From an uncultured Succinatimonas sp. (GTDB lineage Bacteria; Pseudomonadota; Gammaproteobacteria; Enterobacterales; Succinivibrionaceae): a stretch of DNA of 9,664 nucleotides. Positions 1 through 7,558 of this stretch are shown here, piece after piece. The DNA lies in contig CALFLJ010000130.1 in assembly GCA_937880335.1 (NCBI GenBank), forward strand, positions 1 through 9,664, read 5' to 3'. Below the pieces are notes generated by a model. That model saw only the letters and a program-made list of their open reading frames with translations, made no database searches and was not told the origin of the DNA. The position numbers and the translations under genes were made by a program. How positions within the stretch are numbered: position 1 is the stretch's first letter; every line of letters begins with the position of its first letter.

Positions 1-406
1 GCTAAGACTATAATAAGCTGGCATTAAATTCTTATTTTTTTAAAGACTATACTGTTTTTTTACCTGCAAAACTGCATTTATATATTACTCTTAGATCACA
101 GGAACCATAATATTCACCTAAGAGCTACTTTTTTAATTTCAAATACCCACGTTAAATTAAAACATCTACCTACTAAATGGCCTCTCTTATAGCCAATCCT
201 TGACATTCCCCCTGTTCTTTCTTGATTTCTATATACACATATTCTATTTAAAAAATTTGGCTTTAGTACTTTCAACCTTAGATCACGGTGAATAGCTCAG
301 GTATTATTTAATTCCTCCTTGCTAAAAAAATAACAAAACGCATATTGCTACCAGCATCAAATAAAGATAATAAGATAAAACGACTTGTAAATTTCGGTTC
401 TTATTG

Positions 407-427
407 TTGCTAAAATTGCTTTAGCAA
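407..427. repeat. 8-bp inverted repeat, 5-nt loop
   Basis: TTGCTAAA (407-414) and TTTAGCAA (420-427) are perfect reverse complements around ATTGC. Neither strand has a T run after the stem: on the + strand the right arm is followed by A residues. It therefore does not look like a Rho-independent terminator in either direction. It could be an operator or an RNA hairpin for a gene outside the window, or chance. Confidence 0.4.
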
Positions 428-442
428 AAAAGTCTAAGAAAG

Positions 443-459
443 GATTGCAGAATGCAATC
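443..459. repeat. 7-bp inverted repeat, 3-nt loop
   Basis: GATTGCA (443-449) and TGCAATC (453-459) form a perfect tight hairpin with a GAA loop. Read on the minus strand it lies about 40 nt past the pyrD terminator and is followed by a loose T-rich stretch, so it might act as a weak back-up terminator or a 3'-end stabilising hairpin for the pyrD transcript. The T run is interrupted and set back from the stem, so this is only a suggestion. Confidence 0.35.
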
Positions 460-499
460 TAGGTGAGGATCAAAAGAAGTTTCCTGAGATATTTTAGGC

Positions 500-540
500 A
501 AAAAAAGCCTCGAATAAGTTTTATATTACAAATTCGAGGC
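500..540 (-). terminator. Rho-independent terminator of pyrD operon
   Basis: On the minus strand a 9-bp perfect stem, GCCTCGAAT pairing with ATTCGAGGC (arms 532-540 and 507-515), with a 16-nt loop, is followed at once by seven T (positions 506-500). It begins 11 nt after the pyrD stop codon, the classic position for an intrinsic terminator. On the + strand the T-rich tail is short, so it is mainly a leftward terminator and marks the 3' end of the pepN-DUF2835-pyrD unit. Confidence 0.9.
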
Positions 541-551
541 CTATTTTATAG

Positions 552-1583
552 TTAAAGGTTATCTACAATATCCTTTACAACAACAGGTCCTTTATAAACT
601 AAGGACGAATACAATTGAACTAGTGAGGCTCCGGCTGCAATCTTTTCTCGAGCTGCAATTGGGCCGTCAACTCCACCAATACCAATTAAAGGCATAGAGC
701 CTTGCACTAATTCGTTAACCTTAGCTAAAACCTTGGTACTTAAAGCTAATAAAGGTTCTCCTGACAATCCACCTCTTTCACCTGCATGCGTCATGCCATG
801 GATAATATCACGAGTTACAGTTGTATTAGTGCAACTTAAAGCATCTACATGTAATTCCATACAGGCCTTACATAAACTCTCAAGCTCGTTTGAGTAAAGA
901 TCAGGGGATAACTTAACCACTAATGGCACATAATTGCCAAACTTATCTGCTAAAATAGCCTGCTCATCTTTAAGAGGTTTCAATAAGGCATATAAATAGT
1001 CCTCTTGCTGAAGAGAGGTAAGATCTGGCGTATTAGGGCATGAAATATTTACCGCAATATAATCTGTAAACGGATATACCTTACGCATACATGTTAGGTA
1101 ATCGTCCACAGCGCCCTCAAGAGGGGTAGTCTCATTCTTACCAATACTTACACCTAAAATACCTTTATAAGTACGGCGTTTAATATTGTTAACAAGATAG
1201 TCAACCCCTTTATTGTTAAACCCCATGCGGTTAATGATACCGTTTGCCGGGTAAACTCGGAACATGCGTGGCTGAGGATTACCATCCTGAGGCTTAGGGG
1301 TAACAGTACCTACCTCAATATGACCAAAACCTAAAGCTCCAAAAAAATCTACACCTTCAGCATTTTTATCAAGCCCCGCTGCAAGTCCCACTGGATTTGC
1401 AAACCTAAGCCCCATAACATCAACAGGCTTAAATTCCACTTTCTGACTGAAAATAGTCTTAAGTGGCTCATGAGACAAAATTCTTGCAACATTGATTGTT
1501 AAATCATGAGCTGTTTCGGCATTAGCTAAAAACAAAAACGGCTTAATCAAAGATGGATACAGGCCGTAAGGAATAAATCCCAT
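552..1583 (-). CDS. pyrD: Dihydroorotate dehydrogenase (quinone), class 2
   Basis: The product oxidises dihydroorotate to orotate, the fourth step of de novo pyrimidine synthesis, using FMN and passing electrons to a membrane quinone. Its 343 residues are close to the 336 of E. coli PyrD. The N-terminal helical segment of about 40 residues (PYGLYPSLIKPFLF onward) is the membrane-association and quinone-tunnel part specific to class 2. Conserved FMN and substrate motifs follow: GLAAGLDKNAE near 66-76, INRMGFNNKG near 117-126, GVSIGKN near 144-150, VVKLSPD, SCTNTT, GGLSG and IGIGGV near the C-terminus. The motif around residues 179-187 reads NISCPNTPD; class 2 enzymes normally have serine, not cysteine, at that fourth position (Cys182, codon 1038-1040), the catalytic base. 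The start is ATG with AGGAG seven nt upstream (1591-1595), just after the TGA of the preceding gene, so translation is probably coupled. It is the last gene before a strong terminator. Confidence 0.97.
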   Translation of the reverse strand: MGFIPYGLYPSLIKPFLFLANAETAHDLTINVARILSHEPLKTIFSQKVEFKPVDVMGLRFANPVGLAAGLDKNAEGVDFFGALGFGHIEVGTVTPKPQDGNPQPRMFRVYPANGIINRMGFNNKGVDYLVNNIKRRTYKGILGVSIGKNETTPLEGAVDDYLTCMRKVYPFTDYIAVNISCPNTPDLTSLQQEDYLYALLKPLKDEQAILADKFGNYVPLVVKLSPDLYSNELESLCKACMELHVDALSCTNTTVTRDIIHGMTHAGERGGLSGEPLLALSTKVLAKVNELVQGSMPLIGIGGVDGPIAAREKIAAGASLVQLYSSLVYKGPVVVKDIVDNL

Positions 1584-1596
1584 TGCTTTTCTCCTG

Positions 1597-1827
1597 TCAA
1601 CGTAACTTAATCAAATCTATAAAACTATGCGATGAGGATGTTATAAGTTTGAAAAAACCATGAATACCATCCTCTGCAGTAAAGCGCTTTAAGTGCTCAC
1701 AATCAAGTTCTATAACAACGCCCTCTGTTGAGACAATACGCACTTTACGATAAGCTCCCTTGTATATATTAAGGAGCTCATCTGAGCTTATATCCAAAAA
1801 AAATTTATATTCAAGGTTACCGTACAC
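1597..1827 (-). CDS. DUF2835-family small protein
   Basis: This is a 76-residue protein of unknown function. It resembles the DUF2835 family as I remember it: a YKFFLDIS opening, then a TY-like IYKGAYRKVRI strand, an acidic 'V.L.C.HLKRF' segment and the closing 'GIHGFFKLI' motif. These are small gammaproteobacterial proteins of about 70 residues with no signal peptide or membrane segment; no function is established to my knowledge. The start is GTG at 1827, preceded by TAGGAG with five nt spacing. That Shine-Dalgarno sequence follows directly on the pepN TAG stop (1839-1841), leaving an 11-nt gap, and pyrD begins 13 nt after this gene ends. The tight packing indicates co-transcription and translational coupling with pepN and pyrD. 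The family match is from memory of the motif pattern, not a search. Confidence 0.85.
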   Translation of the reverse strand: MYGNLEYKFFLDISSDELLNIYKGAYRKVRIVSTEGVVIELDCEHLKRFTAEDGIHGFFKLITSSSHSFIDLIKLR

Positions 1828-1838
1828 GGTTTCTCCTA

Positions 1839-4550
1839 CTAAGAATCCAAAGCAGCACTTACTTTCTCATAAATAGAACGAGATAATTTAGGTAATGCCC
1901 TTAATTTCTTAAGACCTTCTATAATAAGTTTCTGTCGCTCACTATCAAAACGCTTGTAGCTTAAAAGCGGTGTTAGTATTCTTGCAGCTACATGAGGATT
2001 TGACTCATTTAATGAAGATACTACATCTAAAAGTAAATTATATCCTGCTCCATCTTTACGATGTAAGGCCACAGGATTACTTAAAGCCAAAGCCCCCGGC
2101 AGCGCACGAATTCGATTTGGATTAGTCTCATCATAACGCTCGTGGGATAAAAGCTTTCTTACTCTAAATACAGTTTCCTCATTTGGTGCTGTAGCCTGCA
2201 CTCTAAAGAAATTGTCAAATACTAATGGATCACTGCCATAACGTTTTTCAAACTGAGATAAAAGATTATGTGCACAGTCAAGATTTAAGTGTACCGCCTC
2301 GGTTAAAGCAGCTAAACGATTAGTCATATTACGAGCACTATCATAATGCTTTAAGACCAAATCTGAGGCTAAATTAGATTGAGATTTAGCAACTAAAGCT
2401 ACACAAATCATATGCAAAGCAGTATTGTTTAATGAGCGCAATGCCATATTTTCTACAGAATATTTAGAGCTTGGAGCCTTAAAACTGGCATATACATTCT
2501 GGTAAAGAGTCAAACACTCAACTGCTATAGAGGATTCAAGACTGTTACGTGCTTTATTTATAGAATCAAGATTAATCTCGTCAAAAGTCTCCATCATATT
2601 AACTAAAGGAGAAATTTTTAAAGATTCATTTAAAAGATTAAGATCTGTTTTCTCGTTTATATTAGTTAAAAGACTCTTGTGAACTTCAACTAAATAATCT
2701 AAAGATGATTTTGAACTTTCTTGCGGATTTATTTCTAAATTATCAGTAAAATCTTTTCTTAATTGATTCTTAAATTCCTCTACAATCAAATTTCCTAACA
2801 AGACTTTGTTAGCCTTTTCTACCTTTTCATGTATATAATCATTTTGCAAGGATATTGCACTATTTACCTTAATAAAAGGATCATCGCAATACTTTAAAAG
2901 TCGTGCATAATCTTCATTTGTATAGTCAGTTTCTAATTTAACTGGAGCTGAAAAATCGCGTAAGATTACAGGCAATGTATCCTTATCTAAGGTAAATGTA
3001 TATTCCTGCTCTTCCTTGTCTAATATAACGAAGCCTTTTTCCGACAATTCTGATGGATGTACGCTCTGCCCTTGCGCATTTATAAAGCTTAAGTTAATAG
3101 GCATATAGAAAGGTTCTTTCTGACTTTGACCACGGGTTGCCGGAGTATTTTGGGATAAAGTAAGCTTGAGAGCTTTTTCATTATCATCATAATGCCATTT
3201 TGCTGTAACTTTTGGTGTACCCGCCTGAGTATACCAGCGCATAAATTGTGTTAAATCAATACCGCCAGCATCTTCCATGCACTTGATAAAATCATCGATA
3301 GTAACAGCTTTGCCATCATGAATTGTCAGATAGTCATGCAAGCCCTTCTTAAATTTGATTTCACCTATCAAGGTATGAATCATACGAATAACCTCAGCAC
3401 CTTTATCATATATTGTGACTGTATAGAAGTTATTCATCTCTACAACTTCCTCAGGACGTACAGAATGAGCCATAGGACTTGCATCCTCTGCAAACTGAGG
3501 TCCTCTTATCACATTGATGGCATGCAGACGGGTTAACGTACGGGAGGCAACATCAGAACTAAATTCCTGATCACGGAAAACAGTTAAGCTTTCTTTTAAT
3601 GATAACTGGAACCAATCACGCAAAGTTACACGATCACCTGTGTAATTATGGAAGTACTCGTGTCCTATAACACTTTCAACATTATAAAAAGCAGTGTCAG
3701 TGGCAGTATTAGGGTCAACCATGACGTAAATGGAGTTGAAGATATTTAAACCTTTATTTTCCATAGCTCCTTGATTGAAGAAATCAACGGCTACTACTTT
3801 GAAATTATCTAAGTCATACTCCAAAGAGAAACGGTTTTCATCCCATTTCATTGAGTTCTTGATGCACTCCATTGCCCACAGGCCACGATCATAAGCTCCT
3901 CTGTCGACATAAAGCTCCAAGCTTACATTGCGACCACTCTTGGTTTTGAAGCTATCCTTGATAATATCAAAAGTGCCTGCAACCAGAGCAAAAAGGTACG
4001 ATGGCTTTGGAAATGGATCCTCCCATACAGCGTATTGTCGACCGTTGCGTTCTCCACTATCAATTAAATTACCATTTGATAATAAAACTCCACAACCGTA
4101 TTCAGGTCCAATAATGGTAACCTTATAGCGGGCTAATACATCAGGTCTGTCTAAAAAGAAGGTAATACGTCTAAAACCTTGAGGTTCACACTGAGTGCAA
4201 TATGTACCATTAGATTTATATAAACCCATAAGTTCAGAATTTGCGGCAGGATCAATAATATTTTCAATCTGCAGATCAAATTCATCAGGTACATTACTTA
4301 TAACTAAGCTGCTATTCTCTAAACGGTATTTGCAAGGACTTCCGTTTATATCTACAGACTTTAATTCCAAATCCTCTCCGTCTAAAACCAAAGGAGCCTT
4401 TTTATCCTCTGTTAAACGCTTATAGCGCACTATGCTTTTAACTTTAGTGCTTGTATCAGCAAGTGTGAAAGTTAAATCAACGTTTAAAGCAGTAAAGTCT
4501 GGAGACTTATAATCTAAACGGCGTTGTGACTTAAAGGATTTATTTTCCAT
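1839..4550 (-). CDS. pepN: Aminopeptidase N, M1 family zinc metallopeptidase
   Basis: PepN is a cytosolic enzyme that removes N-terminal residues from peptides late in protein turnover. The active site is complete: the peptide N-terminus-binding GAMEN at 261-265, the zinc ligands and general base in HEYFH at 297-301, the third zinc ligand Glu320 in the LKES context, and the transition-state Tyr381 in YDKGAEVIRM. These numbers coincide with those of E. coli PepN, so the family assignment to the long gammaproteobacterial type is firm. The CEPQGFRR motif near 121-128 is the start of the substrate pocket. The protein is 903 residues against about 870 in E. coli; the extra length appears to lie in a polar stretch near 580-620 of the helical C-terminal domain, after which similarity resumes to the last residues. 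The start is ATG with only a weak upstream GCGAG. It is the first gene of the unit with the DUF2835 gene and pyrD. Confidence 0.97.
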   Translation of the reverse strand: MENKSFKSQRRLDYKSPDFTALNVDLTFTLADTSTKVKSIVRYKRLTEDKKAPLVLDGEDLELKSVDINGSPCKYRLENSSLVISNVPDEFDLQIENIIDPAANSELMGLYKSNGTYCTQCEPQGFRRITFFLDRPDVLARYKVTIIGPEYGCGVLLSNGNLIDSGERNGRQYAVWEDPFPKPSYLFALVAGTFDIIKDSFKTKSGRNVSLELYVDRGAYDRGLWAMECIKNSMKWDENRFSLEYDLDNFKVVAVDFFNQGAMENKGLNIFNSIYVMVDPNTATDTAFYNVESVIGHEYFHNYTGDRVTLRDWFQLSLKESLTVFRDQEFSSDVASRTLTRLHAINVIRGPQFAEDASPMAHSVRPEEVVEMNNFYTVTIYDKGAEVIRMIHTLIGEIKFKKGLHDYLTIHDGKAVTIDDFIKCMEDAGGIDLTQFMRWYTQAGTPKVTAKWHYDDNEKALKLTLSQNTPATRGQSQKEPFYMPINLSFINAQGQSVHPSELSEKGFVILDKEEQEYTFTLDKDTLPVILRDFSAPVKLETDYTNEDYARLLKYCDDPFIKVNSAISLQNDYIHEKVEKANKVLLGNLIVEEFKNQLRKDFTDNLEINPQESSKSSLDYLVEVHKSLLTNINEKTDLNLLNESLKISPLVNMMETFDEINLDSINKARNSLESSIAVECLTLYQNVYASFKAPSSKYSVENMALRSLNNTALHMICVALVAKSQSNLASDLVLKHYDSARNMTNRLAALTEAVHLNLDCAHNLLSQFEKRYGSDPLVFDNFFRVQATAPNEETVFRVRKLLSHERYDETNPNRIRALPGALALSNPVALHRKDGAGYNLLLDVVSSLNESNPHVAARILTPLLSYKRFDSERQKLIIEGLKKLRALPKLSRSIYEKVSAALDS

Positions 4551-4578
4551 GATTAACTCGCTTAATTCAAAAAACTAC

Positions 4579-4608
4579 AAAAAACCCGACTCAAAAAGGC
4601 CGGGTTTT
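4579..4608 (-). terminator. Rho-independent terminator between prc and pepN
   Basis: On the minus strand AAAACCCG (4608-4601) pairs with CGGGTTTT (4588-4581) around a 12-nt loop, and the right arm runs into TTTTTT (4584-4579). It starts 10 nt after the prc stop codon and ends 28 nt before the pepN ATG. On the + strand the tail has only four T, so the leftward direction is favoured. It should end most proQ-prc transcripts; any read-through would feed pepN. Confidence 0.85.
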
Positions 4609-4617
4609 AAGATATAT

Positions 4618-6711
4618 CTATTTTGAGGCCGATTCTTTTGCTTGCGGAGGGCTAAAGCGCATGAAGAAAGGCTCATTTAAAGCATTTGGAGATACAACCT
4701 CAGGAGACATTTTGGCAAAATCAGAGGCTATATTCACAGTCTCATTCAAAATAGGATCATCAAATTCAAAATCCTCAGGAAGATCTTTTAATTTAGCTAT
4801 AGGCTTTTGCCCCATAATTCCAAGACGGACATTAATTTCTTTAAGCTTTATATCATCTTCCTTATTTGAAATTTCTCGTCTTTTCTCAAGATTTACAGTA
4901 ATAAACTTCTGATTCTTAAGTTTCAGATAACGATCCATTTCATCTTTTAAGATCTTAAACTCTACATTATCCTTAATTCGCAACTTATAAAGCTCATTTA
5001 ATCTCTTTATGTAATTATCAAGATTTAAATAAGTTTCATATTCTGCAGGATTTATCTTATCCCATGGCAATGCATTAGGTTCTGTACGCTCACCAAACTC
5101 AGAATCATCTACTAATGCAGGCATTTGCAGATCGGGACTTACTCCGCGCAGCTGAGTTGAACCACCATTGATACGATAAAATTTGGCTATGGTATAGTGA
5201 ACTGAACCCATATTATCAGAAGCTAAATCATAAAGTCGGTTTAAAGGTCTATTTTGTTGAACAGTTCCTTTACCAAATGATGTGTCACCAACTAAGATAG
5301 CACGGCCGTAGTCACGCAGAGCAGCTGCCATAATCTCAGAGCTTGAAGCTGAAAGACGATTTATAAGGACCACTAAAGGACCACTGTAAGAAATGCTTTC
5401 ATCCTGATCATCATAAGGTGATTCATTTCCTAATACGTCTCGCACTAATACTACAGGTCCCTGATTTATAAATAAGCCTGTAGTGTTTACCGCCTCAGGC
5501 AAAAGACCGCCTCCATTATTGCGCAGATCAATTACAATAGCCTTAACATTCTCTTTTTTAAGCTTATTTAATTCTCGCTTTACGTCTTTATGCAAATCTG
5601 TATAGAAGCTACTTATGGTTAAAACACCAATTTTGCTTCCATCAAGACTATTTTTAACCTCACCTTTAGCTTCACGATCTTGTAATCTTATTTTGTCGCG
5701 CACCAAGGTAACATTAAAACTCTTAGCATTTACCCCTTCACCACGCTCAATATCCAAGGTAACAGATGACCCTTTTGGTCCCTTAATCTTCTTTACTACC
5801 TCATTTAAGCGCCAGCCGGTAATATCGTCAAAAGAACCGTCCTCCTGACGAACCCCTACAATACGGTCACCTGCCTTAAGCTTTTTAGATAGCTCTGCAG
5901 GAGATCCAGGTAAAATTGAATTTATCTTGGTATATTCGTCCTCTTGGGTCAAAACCGCACCAATACCTTCTAATGACAGATTCATATCGTCATTAAAGCT
6001 TTCAGAAGCCTCAGGACCTAGGTAATTAGTATGAGGATCAATAGCAGTAGCAAATGCATTTTCAAAGGTAGAAAAAGCATCTTCGGATTCTGTTTGTCCA
6101 AGTCTTGCTAAAGCAGCCCTATAACGACGAATAAGACGTTCTTTTGCCTCATCTAAAGTCTTATCACTTAAAAGCTGGTTTATAAGTTCATTTTTTATCT
6201 CAACAGTCCAAAGCTTGTGCAAGGACCGAAGATCTTCTGCAAAAGGACTTTTACTCCGATCAAAACTTACGGTTTCATCAGTATTAAGATCGACGTCTTT
6301 CTTTAAAGCTTCTAAAAAATATGAATATTTAAGATAACGCTTTCGCATTACCGAATTAAACAATTCATAAGGATAGCTAAGCTCACAATATTTTACAGCG
6401 TCCAGGATGTTATTTCGATTTTTATAAATCTCATCAACTTCGCTTTTAGTAAAAAGACTGCGACCATAGTCTAGATAAGACAAATATCTCTCTATAACCT
6501 TGTCTGCAAAGTTATCGTCGACGCTTACAACCTTATAATGCTGTCTTGTGAAATATCCGCTTATCCTTGAACAAGCCGGATGATGTCTATTCTCAGGAGT
6601 GAGAACAGGCAGATCTTCATAAGCTGGTACATTAAATTTTGTTTTTGCAACAGAACTTCCCGTACCAGCAATAAGGCAACAAGCTACGGCTAATGCTAAA
6701 AATTTACGCAC
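4618..6711 (-). CDS. prc: Carboxy-terminal (tail-specific) processing protease Prc
   Basis: Prc (Tsp) is a periplasmic serine protease of the S41 family that recognises nonpolar C-termini; in E. coli it trims FtsI and, with NlpI, degrades the peptidoglycan hydrolase MepS. The 697 residues compare with 682 in E. coli. A Sec signal peptide (MRKF, hydrophobic core, cleavage probably after SVA at about residue 22) is followed by a helical N-terminal domain, a PDZ domain near 246-325 (LEGIGAVL, then SILPGSPAE and KAGDRIVGV), and the protease core. The catalytic serine is Ser456, the middle serine of SASSSE (454-459). Asp467 lies in RDYGRA and the general base Lys481 in FGKGTVQQ; the 25-residue Ser-Lys spacing equals that in E. 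coli. The start is GTG at 6711. The only upstream Shine-Dalgarno, AGGAG (6723-6727), is 11 nt away, which is long, but no in-frame start lies closer. It follows proQ by 24 nt and ends at an intrinsic terminator. Confidence 0.97.
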   Translation of the reverse strand: MRKFLALAVACCLIAGTGSSVAKTKFNVPAYEDLPVLTPENRHHPACSRISGYFTRQHYKVVSVDDNFADKVIERYLSYLDYGRSLFTKSEVDEIYKNRNNILDAVKYCELSYPYELFNSVMRKRYLKYSYFLEALKKDVDLNTDETVSFDRSKSPFAEDLRSLHKLWTVEIKNELINQLLSDKTLDEAKERLIRRYRAALARLGQTESEDAFSTFENAFATAIDPHTNYLGPEASESFNDDMNLSLEGIGAVLTQEDEYTKINSILPGSPAELSKKLKAGDRIVGVRQEDGSFDDITGWRLNEVVKKIKGPKGSSVTLDIERGEGVNAKSFNVTLVRDKIRLQDREAKGEVKNSLDGSKIGVLTISSFYTDLHKDVKRELNKLKKENVKAIVIDLRNNGGGLLPEAVNTTGLFINQGPVVLVRDVLGNESPYDDQDESISYSGPLVVLINRLSASSSEIMAAALRDYGRAILVGDTSFGKGTVQQNRPLNRLYDLASDNMGSVHYTIAKFYRINGGSTQLRGVSPDLQMPALVDDSEFGERTEPNALPWDKINPAEYETYLNLDNYIKRLNELYKLRIKDNVEFKILKDEMDRYLKLKNQKFITVNLEKRREISNKEDDIKLKEINVRLGIMGQKPIAKLKDLPEDFEFDDPILNETVNIASDFAKMSPEVVSPNALNEPFFMRFSPPQAKESASK

Positions 6712-6735
6712 CGTACGCTGTACTCCTAAATTAAA

Positions 6736-7437
6736 TTATTTCTGATCTACCGGTAAAAGAATACGGTCAAGCTGGCAGGTAATAGTCATGCCACTTAATA
6801 AAGTGACAGAAATGGCATTTTCTTTTTGTGCATCATCTGCAATAGTGCCACGAACATAATGACGTGAACTACTTAAAACTAAGACCTGACGTCCTGAGGT
6901 TAAATCACCTAAGGTAGCTTTAGTTCCAGGAATCTTTGGTGCCGGACGTTCTTTTTTAAAGTTGGCCTTTTTCTTGAAAGCTGGTTTTTCAGCCTTGGCA
7001 GGACCATTTTTAGCACGAGTATTAACTTTACGCTTTGAGTTAATCTCTTTAAAACGATCTAAGGCAAACTGAGCGTGCTCAGCTGATACAACCTCAACCT
7101 CATTACCTTCAAGATCGATGCGAGCTGCACCTTCTTTTAAACAGTAAAGATATCTTAAGCGAGTTGTATAAAGTCTTAAGGCAGCACGAACTTTTGAAAT
7201 GGACAAGCCCTCATATGAAGGTACCGCAGCTTTTAAATCATCAAAGATACCAATCTTTAAAGGACGACAATTGCCTTCCTTGATAAAGGCTTTAGGGAAA
7301 TACTTATATAATAAATCTAAGGTTTCTTTGACGTGTTCAAAGTGAGAGCCATCTTGTGACTCTTTTGCTACTGCATTCTTTACTTCAGCGGTATTTTCTA
7401 CCGTTTCTGCGGTTTTGGCGATGTCCTGGGTTTCCAC
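6736..7437 (-). CDS. proQ: RNA chaperone ProQ
   Basis: ProQ binds structured small RNAs and mRNA 3' ends in the cytoplasm and modulates their stability and pairing. Its name comes from its effect on the osmoporter ProP in E. coli. Three parts are visible: an acidic, alanine-rich N-terminal tail (about 1-32); a FinO/ProQ RNA-binding domain (about 33-138) with the signatures RPLKIGIFDDL, VRAALRLYTTRLRYL and a GAARIDLEGN turn; and a lysine-rich linker (140-175) leading to a C-terminal Tudor-like domain (GRQVLVLSSSRHYVRG to LDRILLPV). The length of 233 matches the 232 of E. coli, although there the FinO domain starts nearer the N-terminus. The start is GTG at 7437 with AAAGGAG six nt upstream. 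An ATG overlapping it by one base (7439) is in another frame, so GTG must be the true start. It is the first gene of a proQ-prc unit, the same pair as in E. coli. Confidence 0.97.
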   Translation of the reverse strand: METQDIAKTAETVENTAEVKNAVAKESQDGSHFEHVKETLDLLYKYFPKAFIKEGNCRPLKIGIFDDLKAAVPSYEGLSISKVRAALRLYTTRLRYLYCLKEGAARIDLEGNEVEVVSAEHAQFALDRFKEINSKRKVNTRAKNGPAKAEKPAFKKKANFKKERPAPKIPGTKATLGDLTSGRQVLVLSSSRHYVRGTIADDAQKENAISVTLLSGMTITCQLDRILLPVDQK

Positions 7438-7443
7438 ATGAAA

Positions 7444-7450
7444 CTCCTTT
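7444..7450 (-). promoter_or_regulatory. proQ ribosome binding site deciding a GTG start
   Basis: AAAGGAG on the minus strand, six nt before GTG. The sequence at the start is ATGTG: the ATG is one base off the coding frame and would give an unrelated frame, so the Shine-Dalgarno spacing and the conserved protein both select GTG. Confidence 0.8.
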
Positions 7451-7471
7451 CATAAAAAACTATATAAAATA

Positions 7472-7524
7472 TGACAATATATGATGTTCAAATTTAGGGT
7501 AAGAATATATCTTGCTTATTGTCA
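7472..7524. repeat. Spaced inverted repeat TGACAATA / TATTGTCA in proQ leader
   Basis: TGACAATA at 7472-7479 is the exact reverse complement of TATTGTCA at 7517-7524, with 37 nt between. Both arms fall in the predicted proQ 5' leader. They could be two half-sites for a repressor, could pair in the RNA to form a long-range hairpin just upstream of the ribosome binding site, or could be chance. Confidence 0.3.
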
Positions 7525-7528
7525 CGTA

Positions 7529-7558
7529 AATATAAAAAATCTAATGGCTATAAATCAA
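7529..7558 (-). promoter_or_regulatory. Candidate sigma-70 promoter for proQ-prc
   Basis: On the minus strand TTGATT (7558-7553) and TATATT (7534-7529) are separated by 18 nt. They match four of six -35 and five of six -10 consensus bases. Transcription would begin near 7522, giving a leader of about 85 nt. The region is so AT-rich that other -10-like words occur, for example TATATA nearer the gene, so this is the best of several candidates. Confidence 0.4.

Larger units (their letters stand above)
1..499. other. AT-rich intergenic stretch, no gene recognised
   Basis: No open frame here has a credible start, ribosome binding site and protein-like content; the longest frames are a few dozen codons, as expected by chance in AT-rich DNA. 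The stretch holds two short perfect inverted repeats (407-427 and 443-459, listed separately) and a 10-bp word, CTTAGATCAC, present at 90-99 and again at 277-286. On the + strand a TTGACA lies at 200-205, but no good -10 follows at normal spacing, so I do not call a promoter. It probably includes the upstream or downstream region of a gene beyond the left edge of the window, which cannot be judged from here. Confidence 0.6.

Noticed and set aside
200..250. Possible + strand promoter starting with TTGACA at 200-205
   Set aside because: No acceptable -10 lies 16-18 bp downstream and no rightward gene follows.
90..286. Direct repeat CTTAGATCAC at 90-99 and 277-286
   Set aside because: Only ten bases match and the flanks differ; there is no third copy or regular spacing, so chance is likely.
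285..325. A tRNA-like D-arm string, AATAGCTCAGG
   Set aside because: No matching acceptor stem, anticodon arm or T-arm (GTTCGA-type) follows at the required distances.
3318..4425. Several + strand open frames of 66-76 codons inside pepN
   Set aside because: They lie antisense within a gene with complete catalytic motifs and lack ribosome binding sites or recognisable products; they are shadows of the pepN coding sequence.
4661..5848. Two + strand open frames of 77-83 codons inside prc
   Set aside because: They are antisense to a complete, conserved protease and reflect its codon pattern, not separate genes.
6679..6711. Possible lipobox (AVAC) at the Prc N-terminus
   Set aside because: The cysteine is at residue 11, too close to the start for a proper hydrophobic region before it. 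The -3 residue is alanine, and a normal SVA signal peptidase I site follows.
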